Shown: positions 1 to 7,802 of the stretch, piece by piece
Position numbering within the stretch: the first letter of the stretch is position 1
How the letters are laid out: each line of letters starts with the position of its first letter
From: JABWCK01 sp043822385
GTDB lineage: Archaea > Micrarchaeota > Micrarchaeia > Norongarragalinales > Norongarragalinaceae
DNA: 24,841 bases
NCBI GenBank assembly: GCA_043822385.1
Contig: JBDRBT010000023.1
Coordinates: forward strand, 1-24,841
Reading direction: 5' to 3'
Program-made: the position numbers and the translations under genes
Notes under the pieces: generated by a model
What the model was told of the DNA's origin: nothing
What the model saw: the letters and a program-made list of their open reading frames with translations, nothing else
Databases searched by the model: none

Positions 1-18
1 GAATTGAATGCGTTTCAT
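1..18 (-). CDS. 5' end of an unidentified gene, cut by window start
   Basis: An ATG at 16-18 overlaps the TGA stop of the upstream epimerase gene in the classic four-base ATGA arrangement. It opens a frame reading MKRIQF to the window edge. Such coupling is common inside operons, so a further member of the glycan gene cluster probably starts here. Only six codons are visible, so no function can be given and the frame itself could be fortuitous. Confidence 0.4.
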
Positions 19-1037
19 TTACTAATCCTCTCTAGAATACTAACTACTTGAATGCCGGTAGTGCCGTCGCCGTAAATATCCTTAGCGTCAGGCGAAAACT
101 TTTTCAAGAATTCTTCAAAATCAAAGTTGAAACCAAGCAAAGCGTAACCGTGGTCAACGCTCTCCATTCTCTCTGTTTTCTCTCTCAATATTACTAATGG
201 TTTGCGTAAGAAAGCACATTCCTCCGCCAAGCCCCCTGAGTCACTCAAAACTGCAGTACTTTGCGCCAGCAGGGGTAAAAATTTTTCGTAAGGCATTAAG
301 TCAATTACTTCGCACTTACTGCGGATGGAGTGCATTAACTCGTACTCGCACAACTTGCGCACGGTATTGCCGTGCATTATCCATTTTACTTTGTGCTTCT
401 TGCTTATTTCCAAGACTTTCGCAACTATTTTCTGCATTGTCGCGCAGTCGTTAATGTTTTCTTGCCTGTGAACTGAAACTAAAACAAACTTTTTGTCACT
501 AACACGCAAATGCTTTTGTTTTATCGAGTCAATCACGGTATTACCAACCAAGAAAGTGCTCGAGTGGTGAGTAACTTTAAACGCTCTCTTCGTTGAAGCA
601 AAATGAACTTGAGAAAGAAAATCAGCAATAACGCGAGACGCTTCTTCAGGAAACGGCTGCCTCAAGTCATGCGTGCGCAACCCGCTCTCCAAGTGACACA
701 CTATGCATCCCGCTAAACGACCAGCCAAAGCACCAGCAGTAGTAGTCATCGTGTCACCGTGAACTATAACCACGCTCTTTTCCTTGCGTAAAAGCATTAT
801 TAAGCGAGGCATTGCTTTCAATAAAAAGAAACTAGCTTCGAAAGCACTCTTGAATCCACCGCTCTTTGCTGTAGCTGGGTTTAATTCAATAAAATTCTTG
901 AATTTGAATTCACGCAAGTCATGCTGACCACTCGAAACAACAACGTAAGAATGCTTTCTTTTTTCTAATTCTTTTATTACTGGAAGTATCTTTATTGCTT
1001 CAGCCCTAGTTCCAATAACAAAAAAAATCTTTCTCAA
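15..1037 (-). CDS. wecB: UDP-N-acetylglucosamine 2-epimerase (WecB-like)
   Basis: Non-hydrolysing UDP-GlcNAc 2-epimerases interconvert UDP-GlcNAc and UDP-ManNAc in the cytoplasm, supplying ManNAc-type sugars for surface glycans. The 340-residue product shows the family signatures in order: GTRAEAIKILPVI near the N terminus (family GTRPEAIK), HGDTMTTTAGALAG, HLESGLRTHDLRQPFPEEA, VSVHRQENIND, and SDSGGLAEECAFLRKPLV with TERMES after it. It is slightly shorter than the usual 360-380 residues. The start is TTG (1035-1037), two bases after the stop of the GT-C gene; no clear Shine-Dalgarno is seen, so translation may be coupled to the upstream gene. It is the last complete gene of minus-strand cluster B. 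The A in GTRAEA, where most homologues have P, is a mild deviation. The family call is secure; the exact substrate is inferred. Confidence 0.9.
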   Translation of the reverse strand: MRKIFFVIGTRAEAIKILPVIKELEKRKHSYVVVSSGQHDLREFKFKNFIELNPATAKSGGFKSAFEASFFLLKAMPRLIMLLRKEKSVVIVHGDTMTTTAGALAGRLAGCIVCHLESGLRTHDLRQPFPEEASRVIADFLSQVHFASTKRAFKVTHHSSTFLVGNTVIDSIKQKHLRVSDKKFVLVSVHRQENINDCATMQKIVAKVLEISKKHKVKWIMHGNTVRKLCEYELMHSIRSKCEVIDLMPYEKFLPLLAQSTAVLSDSGGLAEECAFLRKPLVILREKTERMESVDHGYALLGFNFDFEEFLKKFSPDAKDIYGDGTTGIQVVSILERISK

Positions 1038-1039
1038 AA

Positions 1040-2824
1040 TTAATTCAACTCGTATAAAACAAACGCTTCATCCTCAAAAACCTTCTTCTGTCCATTCACT
1101 AAAGAAACCAGTATAGGGTCATTAAAAGTTGTTTTCGGCGCTAAAACAACTTGCACGCCGCGTTGCTTCAAGTCGTTGCGCCAAGCATCAGGCGTCATTG
1201 AAGAATAATCATAATACAACGAGTAAACGGGTCGCTCGCAGTAATACAACGCTTCCTGCTTGAAACCAAACACTTTACCATCGTAATTACTAGTAAAGTA
1301 ATCGCAAGCATTCTTCATTGGATACGTGCGCTCTAAGTAAGCGTTGTTTGATTCTAAACCAAGAGCGTTCGGAAACGAGTTGTACTTGTAAAGCATTGTA
1401 GTTGCAAGAGTTCCAGCTAGAACAATAATAACAATCCAAGGAATTACTTTCTGTAAGTTCAAGGAATTGTTTTCAATAAAGAAAGCGCAAGCAATACTAA
1501 GCATTGCGAATACTGGCAAAAGAAAGCGTGCTTCCTGGAAAGCGTAAAAACAAAACACAGTGAATACTCCGCTTAAAATCAGCAAGGCATTGATTTGGTG
1601 GTTTTTCTTTTTAATGAAGAAAAACAAAGGCAGGAACATCAAGATTAAGGGGGTAATAATGCCGTTGAATGCAGTTGAATTAAAAACAGTAGTGAACGGG
1701 AGTAAAATCAAGTCGATTACGCTGTGACCAACACCGCTTTGAGCGGATTGCAAAGCCCACACTTGATTAAAGTAAGCACTCTGCGCATTAGCGCTTACGC
1801 CCAAGAAGTTGAAGAAAGAGTAATGCAAAGGCCATACTGGATTGCCGGTGTTGAAAAAGTTCTTCAAGTACCAAGGAGACGCTATTCCCACCACTAAGGC
1901 AATGAACGCTATTGCTTTAGCTAAACCCTTCTTTACGCTGTCACGCAAGTCGTAGTACAAAAACCATAACGTGAAAACGAACGCATAAGCCAAGCCAATT
2001 AACTTTATTCCAGCAGCAAAACCAGCATTCACTGCAGAAAGAAAGAGCCAGCGCTTTTTCTTGGTTTCCTGGTAAGCAAACAAAGCATTTAGCGAGAGAA
2101 GAATAGCGAAGGTTAAGTGCAAGTCAATGTAGCCAGTACCAAAGAAAATGTTGACTAAAGGAATGCTAGAAAAAATGGCTGCAGCAATCAACGCGTTTTT
2201 TTGTGAAACAAAACGCTTAGCAAAAGAATAAATGAATAACACGAGCGCAAGCGAGACGAGGAACGAGAGGAAGCGTGCTGCAACTACTCCGCCTAAAGCC
2301 ATTGCAGCCAAGTAAATCATTTCAAAACCAATAGGCCAATTTAAATGCGGAAGCAAAGGCTGGAACGAGAAGGAATGCTCGGAAAGTATTTGGGCTGGAG
2401 CAAGCAAGTGGTACGTTAACGAGTCCCAGTCTATGGGTCCTAACGAGCCGGTTGATGGAACTGCTAACGAAGAAAGAAGGTTTACTGCCATTAAGCCTGC
2501 AATTAAGAAAACAATTATTTTTGATTCAAGGTCTTTAGGGAAAGGAAAATACTTTCTTTCATTCAACGCTTTATGCAGTTCACTCAAGCCAACTACTAAA
2601 GACAATACTACTAAGATAAGGAAAGCATCCGGAATTGCAATACCCATTGCTGCAACAAAAAAACCGTACAAAGAAAAAAACAACAAGCCAAGCATTAACG
2701 CGTAAGAATACTCTTCAATCCAATCACGAAATCCAGCTCCCAGCGTAGACAACAAGGCTTTACCGAAAGAAAAAGCACCAACAAAAACTGCGAGTCCAGC
2801 TAGCAAAGCAATAAAATCAACCAA
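1040..2824 (-). CDS. GT-C superfamily membrane glycosyltransferase (ArnT/PMT-like)
   Basis: The 594-residue product is strongly hydrophobic with about ten or more membrane segments and a soluble C-terminal tail of roughly 100 residues. Early in the chain (about 130-142) is the acidic motif GPIDWDSLTYHL, followed by LLPHLNWPIGFEMIYL. This matches the first extracytoplasmic loop of GT-C enzymes, where an Asp of a D-x-D-like motif acts in catalysis with a polyprenyl-phosphate-linked sugar donor. It probably transfers a sugar on the outer membrane face. I set the start at the TTG 2822-2824 because a GGGGAGA Shine-Dalgarno motif lies six bases upstream (2829-2835); this start lies inside the end of the small membrane ORF, an eight-base overlap that suggests coupling. 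The acceptor (lipid, protein or glycan) cannot be read from the sequence. Confidence 0.8.
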   Translation of the reverse strand: MVDFIALLAGLAVFVGAFSFGKALLSTLGAGFRDWIEEYSYALMLGLLFFSLYGFFVAAMGIAIPDAFLILVVLSLVVGLSELHKALNERKYFPFPKDLESKIIVFLIAGLMAVNLLSSLAVPSTGSLGPIDWDSLTYHLLAPAQILSEHSFSFQPLLPHLNWPIGFEMIYLAAMALGGVVAARFLSFLVSLALVLFIYSFAKRFVSQKNALIAAAIFSSIPLVNIFFGTGYIDLHLTFAILLSLNALFAYQETKKKRWLFLSAVNAGFAAGIKLIGLAYAFVFTLWFLYYDLRDSVKKGLAKAIAFIALVVGIASPWYLKNFFNTGNPVWPLHYSFFNFLGVSANAQSAYFNQVWALQSAQSGVGHSVIDLILLPFTTVFNSTAFNGIITPLILMFLPLFFFIKKKNHQINALLILSGVFTVFCFYAFQEARFLLPVFAMLSIACAFFIENNSLNLQKVIPWIVIIVLAGTLATTMLYKYNSFPNALGLESNNAYLERTYPMKNACDYFTSNYDGKVFGFKQEALYYCERPVYSLYYDYSSMTPDAWRNDLKQRGVQVVLAPKTTFNDPILVSLVNGQKKVFEDEAFVLYELN

Positions 2825-2960
2825 TTAATCTCCCCAATAAACTCGTTAAGACTGAAACGTATTTCTCGTTAGAAAAGTAATTCAAGTAATAAAAGAAAAC
2901 TAACGCAAGCGTCCAGAACACAATAAACAACCAAGATGCGTAATCAAAACTTTTTTTCAT
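2817..2960 (-). CDS. 47-residue single-span membrane protein
   Basis: A short open frame begins with ATG six bases after the stop of the radical SAM gene and ends inside the start of the GT-C gene, filling the whole gap between them. The product begins MKKSFDYASWLFIVFWTLAL, with one hydrophobic segment (about residues 9-27) followed by a polar tail with YFSNEKYVSVLTSLLGRLIG. The tight packing and the membrane-protein composition argue that it is expressed, perhaps as a small partner of the adjacent GT-C enzyme. No family is recognised and there is no clear Shine-Dalgarno, so the call rests on context. The alternative is that it is a chance frame in the leader of the GT-C gene. Confidence 0.55.
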   Translation of the reverse strand: MKKSFDYASWLFIVFWTLALVFFYYLNYFSNEKYVSVLTSLLGRLIG

Positions 2961-2966
2961 AATTTT

Positions 2967-4439
2967 TTACAGCCTGTACAAGAATTTTACTTTAAGCAAG
3001 CGCCAGAAAGTCATTTCCATTTTAATGTCGAAACGCCTTCTCAGCACGTTAAAGAAACTCTTCAATACTTTCAAGGGATAATAACGCAGTTTCCAGTAAA
3101 AAAAGTGATTATACAAGTTATTCCTGAAAGAAGAAAGCGATTTAAAGTCAGGCCTGAACGTAGGCGAGAAAGTAACGTCAGCCAAGTCAGTTACTTCACC
3201 TGGAAGACTAGGAGTTGCTTCAGCTCCTGGAACCGGAGCTTCAATAAACAAACTCGCTTCATCCAAACCCGCCTTCGTTAATTCCTTCAAGTAATTCCAA
3301 GACTGCTTCAAGTCATCCTTGGTTTCACCAGGGAAACCCAAGACGAAACACGCTTGACTGTAAACTCTTAACTCGTTCATTCTCCGCGTCATCTTCAAGG
3401 CGTGCTCGTGACTGAAAGGCTTGTCCATTAACTTCAAGACTCGCGGGCTGCCGGATTCTGGAGAAAACGAAATGTAAACGCAACCAGCTTTAGCCATCCA
3501 CTCTAGAGTTTCCGCATCGAAAGTTTCGATTTTCGTTCCAGTAGCAAACTTGAAAGTTATCTTCAAACCCCTCTCGAGAATGAGTTTACTCATCTCGATC
3601 ATTCTATCCTTGCGTACAGTGGGATTCAAATCCATCCAGTGAAAATCAGTTACGCCAAGCTTTTCTTTCCAGTACTGCATTTCGTCAACAATGCTCTTAG
3701 CACTCCGGAAACGCCACAATCTCTGGTTGGTTGCAGGTATTACACAGAATTTACAACCGTAAGGACAACCACGCGAGGAAAGCATTGGCACGTACTTTCC
3801 AGAGAAAGGCGCGTGACTGTAACCCATTCGCCAGTAATTCTTTAACGGAAAAAGATCGAAAGCGGGATACGGAAGCGCGTCTAATTCCTTGATTACTGAA
3901 AAAATCTTTTTAGGCACTAACACTTGCTTGCCTTCCCGCACAAATGCTAAACCATCACTCGAGTGTTTTCCGTTTAACACTTCAACTACTCTTTCTTCAG
4001 GCTCGCCCATTACAACAAAATCAACACCCAAATCCAAGAATTCTTTGTAAACTTCCTTGAGAGCGTAAGCGTACACTTGCTGGCTGTTCTCGAACACTAG
4101 AGTCTTGGCTTTAGGAAACGCTTTCTTTACTACTGGAATTAATTCCAAGTTCAACGGGTGGCTCGTAACGAGTGGAGCGTAAAAACAAATCCAATCCACG
4201 TCTGAAGGAATCTTTTTTACTACTTCCTCTGGTTTTAATCCTTGAATTAGTGCTTTTTTTTTGTAATCACGAATTTTATTGAATGCTTCACCAAAAGCAT
4301 CCACAACACTAACTTCAAAGCCTTTTTCTCGGAGAGTTGAAGCTAAGTAAGCCGCTCCAATTGGAAAATACGGTATTCCTGAACTAAAAAAGTCCTGGTT
4401 GTGCGACAACAACGGCGGACTAACTACTGCAACCTTCAT
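2967..4439 (-). CDS. B12-binding-domain radical SAM protein (BchE/P-methylase class)
   Basis: The 490-residue product has an N-terminal cobalamin-binding-type Rossmann domain (about 1-160; it opens MKVAVVSPPLLSHNQDFF, with PYFPIGAAYLASTLREKG after it). A radical SAM domain follows, with C225, C229 and C232 in SSRGCPYGCKFC, and then a helical C-terminal part. Enzymes of this architecture (B12-dependent radical SAM, class B) perform methylations, ring formation or other radical chemistry, often on lipids or cofactors. The N-terminal domain lacks an obvious DxHxxG cobalamin ligand, so B12 may be bound base-off without a His ligand or not at all. It leads minus-strand cluster B; the promoter lies in 4453-4484, shared with the divergent plus-strand gene. 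The product is unknown; a modified lipid or sugar for the surface glycan is a context guess. Confidence 0.85.
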   Translation of the reverse strand: MKVAVVSPPLLSHNQDFFSSGIPYFPIGAAYLASTLREKGFEVSVVDAFGEAFNKIRDYKKKALIQGLKPEEVVKKIPSDVDWICFYAPLVTSHPLNLELIPVVKKAFPKAKTLVFENSQQVYAYALKEVYKEFLDLGVDFVVMGEPEERVVEVLNGKHSSDGLAFVREGKQVLVPKKIFSVIKELDALPYPAFDLFPLKNYWRMGYSHAPFSGKYVPMLSSRGCPYGCKFCVIPATNQRLWRFRSAKSIVDEMQYWKEKLGVTDFHWMDLNPTVRKDRMIEMSKLILERGLKITFKFATGTKIETFDAETLEWMAKAGCVYISFSPESGSPRVLKLMDKPFSHEHALKMTRRMNELRVYSQACFVLGFPGETKDDLKQSWNYLKELTKAGLDEASLFIEAPVPGAEATPSLPGEVTDLADVTFSPTFRPDFKSLSSFRNNLYNHFFYWKLRYYPLKVLKSFFNVLRRRFDIKMEMTFWRLLKVKFLYRL

Positions 4440-4452
4440 TCTAACAAACTCG

Positions 4453-4500
4453 TAAACTAATTAAAAAAACAGTGTTTAAAAAACAAGGGTTATAGTAAAC
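4453..4500. promoter_or_regulatory. Divergent promoter region with near-palindromic TATA element
   Basis: Between the divergent starts at 4439 (minus) and 4531 (plus) is the sequence GTTTAAAAAAC (4474-4484), readable as a TATA-like box on both strands. A second minus-strand candidate, TTTTTTTAATTAG, lies at 4458-4470, and a plus-strand candidate, GGTTATAGT, follows at 4488-4496. Distances of about 25 bases to the expected start sites leave only short leaders for both genes. Assignment is by eye. Confidence 0.4.
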
Positions 4501-4530
4501 AATAAAATTCAAGTCCCCCTACTCTTTCCA

Positions 4531-5373
4531 ATGGCAAGAAAAAAACTAACAATAATAAGCGTAGGGCACAGAGAAGATCACCCGAGTTTCAAACTATTGT
4601 TAAAATGGATTGATGAAAACGTAAAACCAGGAATGAAAATAGGGTTAGAAGGGGATATAGAACATGATACTTTTGATGAAATCTTGGAAACACCCGAAGG
4701 GGGGGTAATAGCGATACCTAAAACAAACGACCTAATAACTAAAGTAAAGGAAGAAGATTTTCTTTTTTCACATCCTGAAACTCGATCTTTTTTCAAAAAA
4801 GTAAAAGAAAAAATAAAAGAAAAAGGCGGCAAAATCGAACAAATAGACAATTATACAATACGAAAAACAATAAGCGACTTAAACAGAAAAATAAGGAAAA
4901 TTGAAAAAGAAAACACAAAAAACGCTCGTGAACTAATGCAATTGAATACTAAAGAAAACGTGGAATTCAACGACAAGAACTATACAAAAAAAGGCGAAAA
5001 AGGCTTGTTCTTACCAACAAATTACAAACAAACAAACCATGAAACAAAAATTAGGGATTTAACAAAAAAAATCATGAAACAAAAAGAAGAAATAAATGCA
5101 CTAGAAACTGAAAATTCTAATCATGAAGCAATGCGGAGCGCGGAAATGCTGAAAAACAGTTTGAAAAAGAAACTCCCATTCACAATAATGGGTTGTATTC
5201 ACGGCCATGACATTGAGATACTAGCTAATCACGTTCAACAAAAAGAAGTAAAACACATAAGCATTTCTAACGAAGAAAAAACAATCATTTTAGAACATAT
5301 AATAAAACGACACGCTAACCCAATTAAATTAACTAGACAAGTAGAACACGCTTTTCGCGAAATAAGGGCTTAG
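4531..5373 (+). CDS. Orphan protein resembling the TraB/TIKI (EreA/ChaN-like) fold, with coiled-coil insert
   Basis: I do not recognise a named family. The 280-residue product has an N-terminal block IISVGHREDHPSF (G12, H13) with GLEGD (E40), and a C-terminal block beginning RSAEMLKNSLKKK and leading to IMGCIHGHDIEIL (H224). A GxxH-type motif, a strand ending in Glu, an Arg-bearing helix and a second G-x-x-H motif occur in that order in the TraB/TIKI/erythromycin-esterase superfamily, which includes metalloproteases and haem-binding proteins. Between the blocks (about 85-205) lies a highly charged Lys/Glu-rich stretch predicted to be coiled coil, which is unusual for the family. It is the only plus-strand gene in the surface-glycan region and is very A-rich. 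Its stop overlaps the convergent oxidoreductase stop. The superfamily assignment is inference. Confidence 0.6.
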   Translation: MARKKLTIISVGHREDHPSFKLLLKWIDENVKPGMKIGLEGDIEHDTFDEILETPEGGVIAIPKTNDLITKVKEEDFLFSHPETRSFFKKVKEKIKEKGGKIEQIDNYTIRKTISDLNRKIRKIEKENTKNARELMQLNTKENVEFNDKNYTKKGEKGLFLPTNYKQTNHETKIRDLTKKIMKQKEEINALETENSNHEAMRSAEMLKNSLKKKLPFTIMGCIHGHDIEILANHVQQKEVKHISISNEEKTIILEHIIKRHANPIKLTRQVEHAFREIRA

Positions 5374-6794
5374 TCAACTATTACGTATTCGTCGAACTTT
5401 AAACGAGTTTGAAGCCACTCGCCCCACGTTGCTTTACCGTACATTAACGAGTCAATAAATTCACTTGCTTTAAACGCCATATCCATACAGTGGTCTTGAT
5501 TATTATAATTAAACAAGCCGCGCCTGCCTAGAGTCATGAAATTATTAAAACCATCCAAGAAAGCTAGAGCGTCAGTTAAATTCTTTTTGTAAGCTAAATC
5601 GTAAACAGGGTAAACTCCGTGAGCGCGCTTAGTAAAGAAATCCAGTACTTCCTCACGAATCAAAAAACCAGTCTTCTCTAAGGAAGGCAATACGCACTCG
5701 AAAATTTGTTTGTCAGTCTTATCAAACAAAGCGTCTTCAGGATCGCGAATCATTTCAACGCACAACACAGTCTTGCCTTTAGGAACAGTGAATTCAGAAA
5801 ACGCTTTCTGTTCACTCAACCTGTGAAACGGGAATTCCTTCACGCTCTCAGGATAAAAAATAAAACTGTCATCAAACAACCGGTCCTTGTCAACAACCAC
5901 GTAAAGCAAAACCATTGAACGGTGCTTCAACTGCTTGAAAGAATTCATTACTTCAACAGGAATAACCGGACGCATAGAACTAGCTACAGACAGCAAGGAG
6001 AGAGTTGAAACAACAAAATCAGCTTTAAACGAAGTTCGACCGAACAAAGTTTCAGCAACAACTTCCTTCACTCGCCCGTCTTCAGTAACCAACTCGTTTA
6101 CTTTAGCGTTTAAAACAACTTCACCACCTAAAGACGTTATTTTTTCAGCAATCTTCTCGTACAACTCGATATTCCCGTGCTTAGGATAATAAAAAACTTT
6201 AGCGCTTATTTCCTTCTCTCCACCGTCACCCAAAACAACGCGCTTAACCATCTCAAACAAAGACGGAATAGAAACACGCGCTTTAGCCAAATCGGAAGAC
6301 AATTTTTGCGGGTCACCCCATACTTTCCAAGCAAAATCCTTGAAAATCAATTCGTAAACCGTAGCACCAAACTTGCTAGTCAAGTAACTCTCGTAAGTAC
6401 CGCCCTTGTCTTTAACAACCTTGTTTTTGAAAGTAGCTATTCCGTAAGACAAACCGCAAGAAAAAGTAGTTGACGGCTTCAAGCCACCTAAAACTTGGCG
6501 AACATTAACAGGATAATCAAAATACTTACCAAACAAGCGAATCTTGCTTTTCTTCGGCTGTTCAAGTAAGTCTTCACCTAAAACTCCTTGAATAAACTCT
6601 AAAACTCCAGGAATCTGCGTGTAAATCTTGTGCGGGCCGTAATCCAAAACACAATTACTATAAGAAAAAGAAGAAGAAACGCCTCCAACCTTTTTTTCCT
6701 TCTCTAAGACAGTAACGCCGTAACCTTTCTCAGCTAGCTTTAAAGCTAGAGTCAAACCAGTCGGGCCACCACCAAGTACTAACACTGTCTTCAT
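5370..6794 (-). CDS. FAD-dependent oxidoreductase (amine-oxidase / UDP-galactopyranose-mutase-like fold)
   Basis: The 474-residue product starts with a dinucleotide-binding motif, VLVLGGGPTGLTLALKLAEKG, ending in the acidic LEKE, and continues with GGVSSSFSYSNCVLDYGPHKIYT, the second FAD-contact motif of the NAD(P)-binding/amino-oxidase group. The phrase RLFGKYFDYPVN resembles a segment common to Glf-like flavoproteins of polysaccharide loci. Near the end, FMTLGRRGLFNYNNQDHCMDMAF provides the C-terminal FAD motif. It likely acts on a nucleotide sugar or a polyprenyl/lipid intermediate in the cytoplasm. It follows the methyltransferase gene after 26 bases on the same strand, consistent with co-transcription in cluster A. 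The stop overlaps the convergent orphan gene by four bases. The flavoprotein call is firm; mutase versus oxidase is undecided. Confidence 0.82.
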   Translation of the reverse strand: MKTVLVLGGGPTGLTLALKLAEKGYGVTVLEKEKKVGGVSSSFSYSNCVLDYGPHKIYTQIPGVLEFIQGVLGEDLLEQPKKSKIRLFGKYFDYPVNVRQVLGGLKPSTTFSCGLSYGIATFKNKVVKDKGGTYESYLTSKFGATVYELIFKDFAWKVWGDPQKLSSDLAKARVSIPSLFEMVKRVVLGDGGEKEISAKVFYYPKHGNIELYEKIAEKITSLGGEVVLNAKVNELVTEDGRVKEVVAETLFGRTSFKADFVVSTLSLLSVASSMRPVIPVEVMNSFKQLKHRSMVLLYVVVDKDRLFDDSFIFYPESVKEFPFHRLSEQKAFSEFTVPKGKTVLCVEMIRDPEDALFDKTDKQIFECVLPSLEKTGFLIREEVLDFFTKRAHGVYPVYDLAYKKNLTDALAFLDGFNNFMTLGRRGLFNYNNQDHCMDMAFKASEFIDSLMYGKATWGEWLQTRLKFDEYVIVD

Positions 6795-6820
6795 GAAAAA
6801 ACTCTGAAATTAAACTGCGA

Positions 6821-7729
6821 TTACTTCTTTAAACCAGCTACTAAAGCTTGCGAAGCGTAGTAAGACACTTTCTTGTCAGCTAAACCCAGTTTCTTTACCG
6901 CCTTTACTAAAAAGCGCGATAAAGTTTTGTTGTAAGGCTCAACGCGGTACACTAAGTAACCTAAAGCAAGCTTCTGCCAATGCCTCTTGTAAAAAACAGG
7001 CTTGAAACCAGTTTTCTCAAGAATCGCACTAATAGTTTTAGGCGTAAAGTAATACAAATGAATACTCAACAAGAACCACCAGCGACGACCAGAAATTTTA
7101 GACAAGCTGCTGCCGTAATTCGGGTAATTAATGAAAACCATTCCACCAGGCTTCAAAATCCGGTTGATTTCCTTTAAAGTCGCTGAAGGATCAGGCACGT
7201 GCTCTAACACATCCCACAAAGTAACTACATCAAAAAAATCATTAGGGTACTTTCCTTCCTCTAGAGTACCAGCCTTCGCGTTCTTGAGCTTCAAGTTAGT
7301 CTTACCCCAATTAACTAGCCAGCGAGACGGTTCAATGCCGTGTGCGTCCCAACCATCGTCTTCAGCTACCTTCACAAAAAAGCCAGCTGCAGAACCCACG
7401 TCAAGCAATTTACCTTTCTTTTTGTACAACTTGTTAACTATATTCAAGCAATCCTTGAAAGTATCCATTCTCCCCTCGCTTTGCGACACGTAATCAGAAT
7501 CAACAGCATCACTATACCCTTTGACTACGTCATCACCCTTAATCTGGGGATTAATGTAAACGAAACCGCACTTTTTGCACTTGACTACTTGCTCTTTCAA
7601 GAAATCGTGTCCTGAAGCAGAAAACACTTTATCCATTTCCACTTCATCAGTTGGCTTGGCTTTGAAAATTACTTTGTAATCATCAGCGCCACACAAATTG
7701 CATTTAACGTTCTTAAAAACCGGCTTCAA
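6821..7729 (-). CDS. SAM-dependent methyltransferase with N-terminal zinc ribbon
   Basis: The 302-residue protein begins with a four-Cys zinc ribbon (C10, C13, C51, C54) followed by a class I methyltransferase domain: motif I is LLDVGSAAGFFVKVAEDDGW, then GIEPS, DVVTLWDVLEHVPDP and LKPGGMVFINYPNYG. This arrangement is typical of Methyltransf_23-type enzymes in exopolysaccharide and O-antigen loci, where they methylate sugars or lipid-linked glycans. The start is TTG at 7727-7729. It is chosen because GAGGGTGAT, complementary to the 16S tail, lies six bases upstream (7736-7744) and there is no competing ATG. It stands between the flippase-like gene and the FAD oxidoreductase on one strand. The enzyme class is secure; the substrate is inferred from neighbours. 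Confidence 0.85.
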   Translation of the reverse strand: MKPVFKNVKCNLCGADDYKVIFKAKPTDEVEMDKVFSASGHDFLKEQVVKCKKCGFVYINPQIKGDDVVKGYSDAVDSDYVSQSEGRMDTFKDCLNIVNKLYKKKGKLLDVGSAAGFFVKVAEDDGWDAHGIEPSRWLVNWGKTNLKLKNAKAGTLEEGKYPNDFFDVVTLWDVLEHVPDPSATLKEINRILKPGGMVFINYPNYGSSLSKISGRRWWFLLSIHLYYFTPKTISAILEKTGFKPVFYKRHWQKLALGYLVYRVEPYNKTLSRFLVKAVKKLGLADKKVSYYASQALVAGLKK

Positions 7730-7802
7730 AAAAAATCACCCTCTAGAAAAATAAAAACCAAAAAGTAATTCAACTTAAGGAATTAAAAACAATTCCCTTT
7801 CC
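7730..7802. other. Short AT-rich intergenic gap with small hairpin
   Basis: The 73-base gap holds a six-base-pair stem GGAATT/AATTCC (7779-7784 with 7791-7796). Read on the minus strand its loop contains a run of five T. It lies just after the flippase-like gene stop and could attenuate or end transcription, but the downstream methyltransferase shares the strand and has only its Shine-Dalgarno here. Confidence 0.25.
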
